NCBI RefSeq assembly: GCF_020832325.1
Contig: NZ_JAFIEU010000047.1
Span: forward strand, 1-64,000
Direction of reading: 5' to 3'
Length of the DNA: 64,000 nucleotides
DNA from: Lunatimonas sp.
GTDB taxonomy: Bacteria > Bacteroidota > Bacteroidia > Cytophagales > Cyclobacteriaceae
The first letter of the stretch is position 1. Every line of letters starts with the position of its first letter. Positions 1-8,248 of this stretch are shown here, in pieces. The position numbers were made by a program, and so were the translations under genes. The notes under the pieces were generated by a model. That model was not told the DNA's origin and searched no databases. It was given only the letters and a program-made list of their open reading frames with translations.

Positions 1-133
1 GCTTTTTTTTCCATGATTAATAGAGTTTAAAGATTGTACATGAAATAAAAATAAGCTATTTATCTAAAAATAAGAACGTTAATAGATGAAAAGTCAAAAA
101 CTACCGACGTAGGAGGTTTTGTTCAACTTATTT

Positions 134-264
134 ATTGGCGCTACTCAGTTGCGCCTATGTGTCCGAATTTGGTTGCATTGGCGCTACTCGGTTGCGCCTA
201 TCTTTCCTCGTTTAGCTACCTAGCCGCAAGTCGGTTGCCTCTGGCCCACTTCCCGGCCCACTTT
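134..264. repeat. Degenerate 43-bp tandem repeat with GGCGC/GCGCC arms
   Basis: A 25-base unit at 134-158 recurs at 177-201 with one mismatch, and a more diverged copy starts at 220, so the period is exactly 43 bases. The first two units contain GGCGC and GCGCC arms that can form a small hairpin. A second tandem pair with a 12-base period (core GGCCCACTT) lies at 243-251 and 255-263. The 43-base period is not a multiple of three, which argues against a coding repeat. Confidence 0.6.
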
Positions 265-358
265 AACACAAGCAACACCCAACTTACTAGCCAATGTACT
301 CCGGTCATAGCGTATAGGCCATACCTCATCGCTAAAGATAAGGCTTTCGTTCATTGAA

Positions 359-384
359 AAAAATACCCTGATAGGGGTATTTTT
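359..384. repeat. Perfect 10-bp stem hairpin, also present near 9.8 kb
   Basis: AAAAATACCC and GGGTATTTTT form a perfect 10-bp stem around a TGATAG loop. The A-run on one side and T-run on the other make it look like a bidirectional intrinsic terminator, perhaps for a gene left of the window. A near-identical hairpin at 9796-9821 lies where no transcript needs ending, so it may instead be a dispersed repeat. Confidence 0.55.
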
Positions 385-559
385 GGCTACGATTGTGGAA
401 AAAGGTGACTGGTTTCCTCAGAAATATCGTCTCTCCTGTTACATCATGAGAATTTGAACCAAAATTACCCGCCTACTCGCAAACCTTTGAGTGACTTACG
501 CAATAAATGCCTAGAATTACGGAACCAGGCCTTTTTTTTGGGAAAAATTACGTAATTTG

Positions 560-573
560 TGCAATCGATTGTT
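560..573. promoter_or_regulatory. Possible LacI-family operator upstream of uxaC
   Basis: TGCAATCGATTGTT has a perfect CAATCGATTG core and matches the general LacI-family operator pattern (TG-N-AA-N-CG-N-TT-N-CA) except for the last two bases. It lies about 50 bases before the uxaC start. Sugar-acid genes are often controlled by LacI-type repressors, but no LacI gene is in the window, so this is only a candidate. Confidence 0.3.
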
Positions 574-624
574 TAGTCCCCCTGGCCTACCAATGCACGG
601 GTTATTGTCTCACAAAGCAAACAC

Positions 625-2058
625 ATGGAACATCTACTGAAGCCAAAGACCGGCACCTTTCTATCCGAGGATTTTCTACTTCAATCGGATTTTGCAAAAA
701 AACTCTACCACGGGCATGCAGCCAAGATGCCTATCATCGACTATCACTGCCACCTTTCTCCCCACGATATCGCGCATAACCGGCAATTTACCAACCTAAC
801 AGAGGTATGGCTCGCAGGAGACCATTACAAATGGCGGGCCATGCGTACCTTGGGCGTACCGGAAAAATTCATTACAGGGGAATCCACCGATCAGGAGAAG
901 TTCCAAAAATGGGCAGACACGGTGCCTTATACCATGAGAAACCCCCTCTACCACTGGACCCACCTGGAGCTTCAGCGGTATTTCGGCGTGGATAAACTGC
1001 TGACTGCCGAAACCGGACCGGAAATCTACGAGTCGGCATCCTACCAGTTGCAGGAGGAGGACTTCCGAGTCAGGGGACTGCTCCACAAGATGAACGTCGA
1101 AGTGGTCTGCACCACAGATGACCCCACCGACAGCTTGGAATACCACCAACTAGCCAAAAAAGAGGGACTCGCTCTGAAACTGCTTCCCGCATTCCGGCCC
1201 GATAAAGCCTATGCGGTAGAAAACCCTACGGATTACCATGCCTATCTGCTAAAACTGGAAGCCGTAACAGGCATCAGCATCCGAACCTTTGAAGACCTAT
1301 TGACCGCGCTGGAAAACCGCGTGGCGTATTTTCACGAAAACGGCGGCCGCCTGTCCGACCATGGGCTGGAGCAACTGTATTTCTTTCCACACGGAAAATA
1401 CCCTATAGAAAAGCTTTTTGCCTCGGTTTTGGCCGGAAACACCCTGTCTATCGAAGAAATCGCCTACTTTAAGTTCGAAGCACTGACCGCACTGGCAAAG
1501 ATGTACCACGCAAAGGGATGGACCCAACAGTATCACCTGGGAGCCCTGCGAAACACCAACGAACGCATGCTACGGGTACTCGGACCCGACACCGGGTTTG
1601 ACTCCATCGGCGATTTTACCCAAGCGACAGCCTTGGCCAAGTTCATGAACAACCTCGACAACAGCGATCAGCTCGCCAAAACCATCTTATATAACCTGAA
1701 TCCCGCCGATAACGAAGTGATGGCCACCATGGTGGGCAACTTCAACGACGGATCCGTAAAGGGAAAAGTGCAATTCGGCTCCGGATGGTGGTACCTGGAC
1801 CAAAAGGACGGCATGGAAAAGCAAATCAACGCTCTTTCTCATATGGGAATATTGAGCTGCTTTGTGGGTATGCTGACAGACTCCCGCAGCTTTCTTTCCT
1901 TCCCAAGACACGAATACTTCCGAAGGATTCTCTGCAACCTCATCGGCAAAGACGTGGCCAACGGGGAACTTCCAGCGGACGAAGCATGGCTGGGACAGAT
2001 GGTAGAAGACATCTGCTATCGAAATGCGAGGGATTATTTTGGGTTTTACGAACTGTAA
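625..2058 (+). CDS. uxaC: Glucuronate (uronate) isomerase
   Basis: Converts D-glucuronate to D-fructuronate, or D-galacturonate to D-tagaturonate, the first cytoplasmic step of hexuronate breakdown. The 477-residue product has the family's full length. It carries the amidohydrolase-type HCH metal motif at residues 41-43 in the context IIDYHCHL and is recognisably UxaC along its length, ending near RNARDYFGFYEL. There is no signal peptide. The ATG at 625 gives the normal N terminus (a LxxxTGTFLSEDF-like segment before the metal motif). It stands alone on the plus strand and converges on the next gene across a hairpin at 2084-2138. The other hexuronate genes (uxuA/B, kdg) are not here. Confidence 0.95.
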   Translation: MEHLLKPKTGTFLSEDFLLQSDFAKKLYHGHAAKMPIIDYHCHLSPHDIAHNRQFTNLTEVWLAGDHYKWRAMRTLGVPEKFITGESTDQEKFQKWADTVPYTMRNPLYHWTHLELQRYFGVDKLLTAETGPEIYESASYQLQEEDFRVRGLLHKMNVEVVCTTDDPTDSLEYHQLAKKEGLALKLLPAFRPDKAYAVENPTDYHAYLLKLEAVTGISIRTFEDLLTALENRVAYFHENGGRLSDHGLEQLYFFPHGKYPIEKLFASVLAGNTLSIEEIAYFKFEALTALAKMYHAKGWTQQYHLGALRNTNERMLRVLGPDTGFDSIGDFTQATALAKFMNNLDNSDQLAKTILYNLNPADNEVMATMVGNFNDGSVKGKVQFGSGWWYLDQKDGMEKQINALSHMGILSCFVGMLTDSRSFLSFPRHEYFRRILCNLIGKDVANGELPADEAWLGQMVEDICYRNARDYFGFYEL

Positions 2059-2083
2059 CTAGAACCGGTAGTTCCATAATAAT

Positions 2084-2138
2084 AAAGCACCATCAGCCTG
2101 TACTTACACCAATGGTAGGGAAGACTTGATGGTGCTTT
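2084..2138. terminator. Bidirectional terminator between uxaC and the next gene
   Basis: AAAGCACCATCA (2084-2095) and TGATGGTGCTTT (2127-2138) are perfectly complementary over 12 bp around a 31-base loop. They lie between two convergent stop codons. The loop is long for an intrinsic terminator and the T-run is short, but position and symmetry fit. Confidence 0.5.
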
Positions 2139-2146
2139 GGCTTTGT

Positions 2147-3628
2147 TTATTCGCTAATCACCAGATACCAACCACTATCGTCCGGTGTAGTCACATCCCT
2201 AAAATCCCCTCCTTCTACCGCATACTCCTCTCCCCATTCACCCGTAGCTACGGAAACCCACGCTGCGGAGAATCGCTCGGAGTACGCACTTAAATCCAGT
2301 TTTACCGATCCTCCTTTTGGAAAATAAAGAATATAACCTTCTCCTTGTTTGGCAGCCAAATACGCTTCATTTTCCTCCCTATCTGAAAGCAGCTCCATAG
2401 CGGGTTCCACGTCCCAGAATCTGACCCTTTCTTCTACTTTTCTGGTGGCTTCAATGATTCCGATTGCCTTGTCGTTCAAGCCATTTCCATGGGGAGGACG
2501 ATGATGCCGCACTGAGGCACTTCCTCCTAGTAAATTCCTACCGAACCTTTCTACCCCATCCTCATTCGAACCGGACCCAAAACCATAATTACCTCCCCCG
2601 TATATCTTCGTATGGTTTACCGGTCGGGGAGCATACTGATTGCGCTTTTGCATAATTACTTGAAGGGTATCCCAGTGGGCCTGTCCAAAGTTTCGGCTAT
2701 TGATCTGCGAAATATCCAAAAAGGTATAGTATTCCGGTTTTGCGATCATGTCCAGGCACTTTTCGCATTCATTCACTTTATAGAAAGAGTCGTACATATC
2801 AGTGATAGCTATCTCCTTACCCTTTTCGTGCGCTTTGGCACGAATAAAATCGATCCAGTAATTCCCCCATTCCACCGGCGTACTGGTTTCATTGTTCATG
2901 CAATAAAGCACATTGCCGAAGTCCAAGGTGTAGGACAACATTTTGTCAACAAATTTTTCCTGGTATTTTCTTACCAGATCCAGTTTAGGGTCATAGTTTG
3001 CCATACCCGGAACTGTATGAAAGAATGGCTGAAGGTCGGAAGCTGGGTGAGATGGGTATTCTTCTACCAATCCCGTTTCTTCCAGCGTGTAGGTAATCGT
3101 ATTTACCGGATTGAAGGGGTTCACATCCCAGGCCCCATCGATACCCATACTTCTGGAAAAATCAAACCGATCCCACACCTCGATCTGCACGATGATATCC
3201 CGTTCATGGCAAAGTTTCAAAAGCGACTCAAACCTCGTCCAGTACTCGTCTCCCCACCGGTCTAAATCATAAAGACCGTCTACTTGCTGATAGAATGGCC
3301 AGACATTTCCGGAGTCTCTGGAACTCATCGTATTGCGAATGTAGTTACCCCCCACCTGTCGAAGCAGGTCCAAATGTTCCTCCAACCCATTCATTTGAAA
3401 CAAGTTATCGTCGTCCGTTGCCCCCAAAAGAAGAACTGGTTTACGTTGATACTCCCAATAATGGGGGTTTTCGGCATAAGGTTTCAGCCAAGCGTCGGAG
3501 TTTTCAGCATGCTCCCGGTTCTCAGCTGTATCACAGGAGTATATCATACCATTCAAAAAGAGTGCGATAGCGGCAGGTACCAGGCCCGAAAAGCTGAGCA
3601 ATTCAAAACGACATTGAGGTATTTTCAT
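2147..3628 (-). CDS. TIM-barrel glycosidase-like lipoprotein
   Basis: Probably an envelope-anchored glycan hydrolase; substrate unknown. The 493-residue product has a hydrophobic N terminus ending in a lipobox-like MIYSC (Cys32). The centre looks like a clan-A glycosidase barrel: GGNYIRNT near 93-100, DIIVQIEVWDRF near 144-155 and an NNE pair at residues 245-247 (CMNNETST), which is where such barrels carry the acid/base Glu. The last 80 residues look like a small beta domain of the kind seen at the C terminus of putative collagen-binding or DUF4038-like hydrolases. The gene is transcribed away from the next gene to its right on the same strand (94-base gap). Family assignment is by overall look only; catalytic activity is inferred. 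Confidence 0.65.
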   Translation of the reverse strand: MKIPQCRFELLSFSGLVPAAIALFLNGMIYSCDTAENREHAENSDAWLKPYAENPHYWEYQRKPVLLLGATDDDNLFQMNGLEEHLDLLRQVGGNYIRNTMSSRDSGNVWPFYQQVDGLYDLDRWGDEYWTRFESLLKLCHERDIIVQIEVWDRFDFSRSMGIDGAWDVNPFNPVNTITYTLEETGLVEEYPSHPASDLQPFFHTVPGMANYDPKLDLVRKYQEKFVDKMLSYTLDFGNVLYCMNNETSTPVEWGNYWIDFIRAKAHEKGKEIAITDMYDSFYKVNECEKCLDMIAKPEYYTFLDISQINSRNFGQAHWDTLQVIMQKRNQYAPRPVNHTKIYGGGNYGFGSGSNEDGVERFGRNLLGGSASVRHHRPPHGNGLNDKAIGIIEATRKVEERVRFWDVEPAMELLSDREENEAYLAAKQGEGYILYFPKGGSVKLDLSAYSERFSAAWVSVATGEWGEEYAVEGGDFRDVTTPDDSGWYLVISE

Positions 3629-3722
3629 CGTGTTATTGGGTTAATATGAAGGAAACTAAAATCGCTTATCGCAAAAGGTAATCTTGCTAAACCATCAAAT
3701 TCATCGCCTGCCAGCGGTATGT

Positions 3723-5090
3723 CTATTGAACCGCCTTGCCGGCCTCGGCGGTGAAAATAATGCGTCGATAACTCGTAAGGGATGGCCGGCCGCTATCAGT
3801 AACTTCGAGTATCAGATGCAGCTGTTCTCCTACGGGCATATCCGGAAATTCAAAGCGTACCTTCCTGCTATTTTCTACAAATTGGAATTGGACAGGCTCC
3901 GAGGGTTTGTAGATTTCCTCATAGACAAACCAACGGAAACTCAGCGCATCCCCATCCGGATCCTTGCTGGCCGAAGCATCCAATGCAATGAGTTCACCCG
4001 GCCTTGCGTGTAGAAAAACGGGCAACGTTCCATCCTGCCCATTGACCACCACCTGCGGAGAGTGGTTGCTGTTTTCCACAGACTCCGTAGCCCATTTGAC
4101 CCTTGCCATGAAGTCCCGCTGAAATGCCGGCCGCCACCTGGCCACCGTGTGCCGCTCATTGAGTTTTCCATCCATAAAATCCGGGACATCGATGTAAAGC
4201 TGCTGATTTAAACGCCGGTACCTGCCTCCCCAGCCTCCCCATTCCGGGTTTTCAGGAACATTCAGCCCGTTGGCTAACAATCCCATAAATGAGGGACTAT
4301 CTCCTTCTTTCATGCCGTTGGTACCGTGCCCATGAAGCTGGTAGCGATCGCTAAGCGGCCCATTCCCATGGATGTTTCCCCTCACCCAATCTCCGTCCTG
4401 CATACTGGTATCTCCCGTCATGTACATGCCCCGAAAGGCAGACAACTCCCGGACTCCGGCACTGCCCTGCCAGGCAAACCCATTGGCAATAAAAGGTAGC
4501 TGCTTGAAATTTTGGAGGATCCACGCCCTGTGTCCGTCCTGATCGCCAATAGCGTGTACGAGGATCTTTTGGCAAAAAGCCTCAACTTCTGCCTCGCTCC
4601 TGCTGTTCTTCACCTTCCATAGAGCTTGAGCAAGCTCCCTGAGGCCTCCCCAAACAGGTATATGCACGACTGCTGTCGACTCGTCAACCACGTGGATTAA
4701 AAAATCCGAAGCCTCCGAATCAAAGCCCTCCCCCACCTGCTGATGGTTACCCCGTCCATCTTTGATGATGGATTCCAAGTAGTCCGGTGATGGAAATTCG
4801 CTGGAATGCAGCTGCAAATTTGGGTAGACCTCCCGGTAGGCCTGCACATGGGCACGGAGGAGTTCAGGTTTGGTATCCTGCCCATGCCCCAAGCGGCTAG
4901 TAGCGCAGAGCGCCTTGATGTCCAAGTGATCTGCATAGTACAGAAATCGGGTCAAGCTTTGCTCGTCATCGGTATCCCCGCCTATATCCGTCAGCAGAAA
5001 AACCTGGGGCTTGGATTGTCCGAACACCAATCCCAAGCCCAATATAAAAACGAACGAAACATTCCACAAAAACCGTAGTGCCATTTTCAT
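3723..5090 (-). CDS. DUF1593 (Sde182-type) exported protein
   Basis: Resembles the DUF1593 family, related in fold to nucleoside hydrolases and first noted as cellulose-binding protein Sde182 in a polysaccharide degrader. A signal peptide (hydrophobic run LWNVSFVFILGLGLVFG, cut before QSKPQ) begins at the ATG at 5090; an upstream start at 5120 would only lengthen the n-region. The metal-binding-like TDIGGDTDDEQS follows directly after the signal. A C-terminal immunoglobulin-like domain contains DASASKDPDGDALSFRW, a PKD/cadherin-type calcium signature. The likely role is binding or cleaving plant or algal polysaccharide outside the cell. It lies next to a glycosidase-like lipoprotein on the same strand, which fits. 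Confidence 0.8.
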   Translation of the reverse strand: MKMALRFLWNVSFVFILGLGLVFGQSKPQVFLLTDIGGDTDDEQSLTRFLYYADHLDIKALCATSRLGHGQDTKPELLRAHVQAYREVYPNLQLHSSEFPSPDYLESIIKDGRGNHQQVGEGFDSEASDFLIHVVDESTAVVHIPVWGGLRELAQALWKVKNSRSEAEVEAFCQKILVHAIGDQDGHRAWILQNFKQLPFIANGFAWQGSAGVRELSAFRGMYMTGDTSMQDGDWVRGNIHGNGPLSDRYQLHGHGTNGMKEGDSPSFMGLLANGLNVPENPEWGGWGGRYRRLNQQLYIDVPDFMDGKLNERHTVARWRPAFQRDFMARVKWATESVENSNHSPQVVVNGQDGTLPVFLHARPGELIALDASASKDPDGDALSFRWFVYEEIYKPSEPVQFQFVENSRKVRFEFPDMPVGEQLHLILEVTDSGRPSLTSYRRIIFTAEAGKAVQ

Positions 5091-5289
5091 AAAGTTGATT
5101 TTAACTCCGTATTTTATCACTTCAAATGCCCATTAAATGATCCAAGCTGCTAATTATAACAGCTTTCGGCTTTGGGGACATACAAACACCCTCTCGCCTG
5201 TTATCCATTTACACGAAAGACAGAAGACCAAAATAGCGCTTAAACAGCCTCCTGTATTTTAGTCGCTGATACTTGATTTTGGGGGAATA

Positions 5290-5520
5290 ATGTATAAATT
5301 TAAACCAATTAAACCCAAACAATTCGCAGGAAAATCCGGACGCCATATCCGCATCACCAATTTTCACGAAGAGGAGTGGTCCATCATCGAAAGCCTTTCC
5401 CCTGAGATTGCTATTGCCGATATTCTGAAGGAGTACGGCCTAAAGAGCTATGACCAACACCGGCAGGATTCGGAATCTGCCCAGATCAAAGCCCGATCTG
5501 GATTTTCGGTGGGCTTTTAA
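5290..5520 (+). CDS. Small protein of unknown function
   Basis: A 76-residue, basic-to-neutral protein without signal or membrane segment. The first 55 residues look like real protein (lysine/proline-rich start, then an HEEEWSIIESLSPEIAIADIL helix-like stretch), while the last 15 are encoded by a hairpin at 5481-5518 and may be fortuitous. I do not recognise a family. It stands alone between divergent neighbours, with 169 bases upstream. It could be a small regulator or a spurious frame. Confidence 0.4.
   Translation: MYKFKPIKPKQFAGKSGRHIRITNFHEEEWSIIESLSPEIAIADILKEYGLKSYDQHRQDSESAQIKARSGFSVGF
5481..5518 (+). terminator. Terminator-like nested hairpin at the end of the small gene
   Basis: AAAGCCC (5488-5494) pairs with GGGCTTT (5511-5517), followed by a T and the TAA stop, giving a short intrinsic-terminator shape. 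The same AAAGCCC is also exactly the loop of another hairpin, CCAGATC (5481-5487) with GATCTGG (5495-5501). The two pairings together describe an H-type pseudoknot. Confidence 0.35.
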
Positions 5521-5564
5521 ACGTCCGCAAATTTTATTTTCTCTGTTTTTATCGGTAATATTGA

Positions 5565-5595
5565 TTGGATTAAGAAAGTCGTAGTTGTACTTTTC
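5565..5595 (+). promoter_or_regulatory. Weak Bacteroidota-type promoter before the oxidoreductase
   Basis: TTGG at 5565-5568 and TACTTTTC at 5588-5595 are 19 bases apart and approximate the TTTG / TAnnTTTG boxes of the Bacteroidota primary sigma factor, one mismatch in each. The ATG at 5626 lies 30 bases downstream, a normal leader. Confidence 0.3.
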
Positions 5596-5625
5596 ATTCT
5601 ATAAACCCACAAAAAGAAGAAACCG

Positions 5626-6993
5626 ATGACCCCTCCTCCGACTGACCGTCGCCACTTTATCAAAGGTTCCACCGCCTTGCTTGCCCTTACCAGCTTGGGT
5701 ACCAATGCTTTTCCGTCTACTTCAACCGCAAAAACCTACCGAGTGGCCCTAATAGGTGCCGGTTGGTATGGTAAAAGTGACCTGTTTCGACTGATACAGG
5801 TGGCCTCGGTAGATGTGGTGGCGCTATGCGACCCCGACGCCAATATGCTCAAAGATGCAGCAGAACTGGTCAGTAAAAGGCAGGCATCGAGAAAGATTCC
5901 GAAAACCTATTCCGACTACCGAAAGATGCTGGCCGAAAATAAGGTGGACATCGTGGTGATTGGCAGTCCGGACCATTGGCATGCACTCCAAGCGATAGAC
6001 TCCCTGAAAGCGGGTGCCCATGTGTATGTCCAAAAACCAATCAGCGTGGATGTATTGGAGGGTGAAGCGATGGTAGCCGCTGCCCGCAAATACAACAAAG
6101 TGGTTCAAGTGGGTACCCAGCGAAAAAGCACCCCGCATCTGATAGAGGCAAAAAAGAAGTTTGTGGATTCGGGTATGCTCGGCAAAATATCCCATGTAGA
6201 TATGTGCTGCTACTACCATATGCGGGCAAACGGCAACCCCGATGTGGAACCTGTTCCTGACTTTTTTGACTATGAGATGTGGACCGGTCCCGCCCCATTA
6301 TTGCCCTATACCGGTCTGCCCCATAAGCGGTGGTGGCGTACCATGATGGAATACGGCAACGGAATCACCGGCGACATGTGTGTGCATATGTTTGACACCG
6401 TGCGCTGGATGCTGGACCTTGGCTGGCCCAAACGAATAAATGCCAGCGGAGGGATTTACGTGCAAAAAGGCGGCAGATCCACCATTGCGGATACCCAAAC
6501 CGCTACATTCGAATACGACGAACTGAACTGTGTGTGGCAGCATCGATCCTGGGGAACCCCAGCCGATCCGGAGTACCCTTGGGCCTTTGTCCTCTATGGA
6601 GATAAAGGAACACTAAAGGGAAGCACCATGCGCTACGATTTTATCCCCCATGGACAGGGAGAGGCTGTGCGTGGGGATGTGGTATACGAGCGGGAGAAAT
6701 ACCCCGAAGACCTCACCGAGGCCGATATTGAATTGAACGCCGCCCCTGCTACGCGCCTGCATATGCTGAATTTTCTCAAGGCCATTGAGGAAGGTGGCCG
6801 TCCGGTGGCGGATATCGAAGAAGGGCACATTTCCACCGCAAGTTGTATCTTGGCCAATCTATCCATGGAGCTCGGACGTCCTTTGGTTTACGATCCGGAG
6901 AAGAGGATCGTGGTTGGAGACGCCGAAGCCACCCAACTACTGAAAAGACCCTACCGGGACGCATGGAAGCACCCGTATGGGGAAATGGGATAA
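5626..6993 (+). CDS. Tat-exported Gfo/Idh/MocA oxidoreductase
   Basis: A NAD(P)-dependent sugar or glycoside oxidoreductase likely acting in the periplasm. The N terminus has a twin-arginine signal (DRRHFIK at residues 7-13, then a hydrophobic stretch to about residue 35). The Rossmann motif GAGWYG lies at 44-49 and the family's (E/Q)KP signature at 136-138 (QKPIS), where the Lys is catalytic. The C-terminal Gfo/Idh/MocA domain includes GNGITGDMCVHMFDTVRW. Length (455) suits the Tat-type subfamily common in Bacteroidota, which often acts with glycoside-cleaving enzymes on 3-keto sugars. Such exported members usually carry tightly bound cofactor (family knowledge). It converges on the dipeptidase gene with one base between stop codons. 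Confidence 0.9.
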   Translation: MTPPPTDRRHFIKGSTALLALTSLGTNAFPSTSTAKTYRVALIGAGWYGKSDLFRLIQVASVDVVALCDPDANMLKDAAELVSKRQASRKIPKTYSDYRKMLAENKVDIVVIGSPDHWHALQAIDSLKAGAHVYVQKPISVDVLEGEAMVAAARKYNKVVQVGTQRKSTPHLIEAKKKFVDSGMLGKISHVDMCCYYHMRANGNPDVEPVPDFFDYEMWTGPAPLLPYTGLPHKRWWRTMMEYGNGITGDMCVHMFDTVRWMLDLGWPKRINASGGIYVQKGGRSTIADTQTATFEYDELNCVWQHRSWGTPADPEYPWAFVLYGDKGTLKGSTMRYDFIPHGQGEAVRGDVVYEREKYPEDLTEADIELNAAPATRLHMLNFLKAIEEGGRPVADIEEGHISTASCILANLSMELGRPLVYDPEKRIVVGDAEATQLLKRPYRDAWKHPYGEMG

Positions 6994-6994
6994 T

Positions 6995-8248
6995 TCATTC
7001 ACCATCCTGTGTAGGAACTTTGGCAATTCGAGGGTTTGTGGATATTTTCAATTCTTTTGATCTCTGCTCTACGGCTTCAAACACCCGAAGGAAATTTTGT
7101 TGTGTTACTTTCTTCAACTCACTTTCCGTCCATCCTCGGTGGGCGAGCTCCGATAGAATATGTGGAAATGTACTCGCATCTTCCACTCCCTCAATCAGAT
7201 AGGTCATCCCATCAAAATCACTTCCGATGCCTATATGGTCTACACCAATGAGGTTTTTGACGTAGTCGAAGTGATCGGCAAAGTCTTTGACCGTAACCAC
7301 CGGTAGTGGATTGGCGTTCTCCCATGCCATCCACTCTTCATCCGCCCGTTCGATTTCTTCATCCGTCATTTGGTCGGGATCCGGGTACCTCTCGTCAAAA
7401 ACCTTCCTGACGCTATCCATCTCTACAAAAAAGTAATCATAAGCTTCCTGCGTAGTGAAATAATTGACAGGGGTCAACATAATCACACCTCCATTTTCCT
7501 TTAGCTTCAAAAGTACCTCGTCAGAGACATTCCGCCGGGTATCGGTAAGTGCCCTCGCGTTGGCGTGGCTGAAAATAACGGGTGCCTTCGTTATCTCCAA
7601 GGCATCCAACATGCCCTTTTCGGTGATATGTGAAAGATCTAGCATAATACCCAGGCGGTTCATTTCGAGCACCATCTCTTTGCCGTATGCGCTCAGCCCA
7701 TCATGGACTGGCTCATCGTAGGCACCATCCGCTATGTTGTTGGTATCGTACGCCAGAATCACCGAACGCAGCCCTAGGTGATATAAGGTTCGTAGCATTC
7801 CCAGGTCATCCACCAACTGATACGTATGCTCCATAGATGGAATGATACCTATCCTACCCTCTTTCATCGCCTGCCTCACTTCCTTGGAAGAAGTTGTCAA
7901 CTGAAAATCATCGGGATACTTCTCCGCTATTCTATAGATCAAATCCCAACCCTGGAGGTACTCGTTCATCTGTCGCCCCCTTCCAAAGATATTGGTAAGT
8001 AAAGCCCCTACTCCGCCTTTTCGCAACCGAGGCAGGTCTATATGACCCGAAGTGGCCGTGTCCAAAGGATAGGCATCCAATTCCCGCGGGCATTCCCCGC
8101 ACCATATGTAGTGGATCAGCAGATCGTTATGTCCATCTATCAGAGGTGCCTCTTGTAGGACACGGTGTACCATCTTCTCTGTACTAAGCTCGGACTTACA
8201 GCTCCAAAGGGAAATCAGCAGGAGTCCAAAGAATATATGTTCTTTCAA
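6995..8248 (-). CDS. Membrane dipeptidase, M19 family lipoprotein
   Basis: Zinc dipeptidase of the renal-dipeptidase (M19) family, cutting dipeptides, including those with a D-residue at the C terminus. Metal ligands are visible: DGHND with His40 and Asp42, SMEH with the bridging Glu near 138, and later SHITEKG and FSHANARAL histidines. Near the C terminus IGIGSDFDG is the usual family signature. The N terminus LLISLWSC (Cys17) is a lipoprotein signal, which requires starting at the TTG at 8248 because no ATG lies between that codon and residue 26. Starting at Met26 would remove the signal. It is monocistronic. Confidence 0.9.
   Translation of the reverse strand: MKEHIFFGLLLISLWSCKSELSTEKMVHRVLQEAPLIDGHNDLLIHYIWCGECPRELDAYPLDTATSGHIDLPRLRKGGVGALLTNIFGRGRQMNEYLQGWDLIYRIAEKYPDDFQLTTSSKEVRQAMKEGRIGIIPSMEHTYQLVDDLGMLRTLYHLGLRSVILAYDTNNIADGAYDEPVHDGLSAYGKEMVLEMNRLGIMLDLSHITEKGMLDALEITKAPVIFSHANARALTDTRRNVSDEVLLKLKENGGVIMLTPVNYFTTQEAYDYFFVEMDSVRKVFDERYPDPDQMTDEEIERADEEWMAWENANPLPVVTVKDFADHFDYVKNLIGVDHIGIGSDFDGMTYLIEGVEDASTFPHILSELAHRGWTESELKKVTQQNFLRVFEAVEQRSKELKISTNPRIAKVPTQDGE

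Larger units (their letters stand above)
1..624. other. Non-coding 5' stretch with tandem repeats and a hairpin
   Basis: No gene is supported here. The first 130 bases are AT-rich. Positions 134-264 hold degenerate tandem repeats and 359-384 a perfect hairpin, both listed separately. The rest, up to the uxaC start at 625, would be the uxaC leader and contains one operator-like palindrome at 560-573. Short open frames at 157-357 (+) and 220-354 (-) overlap the repeats and resemble no protein I know. Confidence 0.6.

Noticed and set aside
220-354. A 44-codon frame on the minus strand starting MNESLIFSDEVWPIR.
   Set aside because: It overlaps the tandem repeats, resembles no protein I recognise, and is short enough to arise by chance.
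157-357. Plus-strand open frame of 66 codons in the repeat region.
   Set aside because: Its sequence is made from 43-bp and 12-bp tandem repeats and has no protein-like features.
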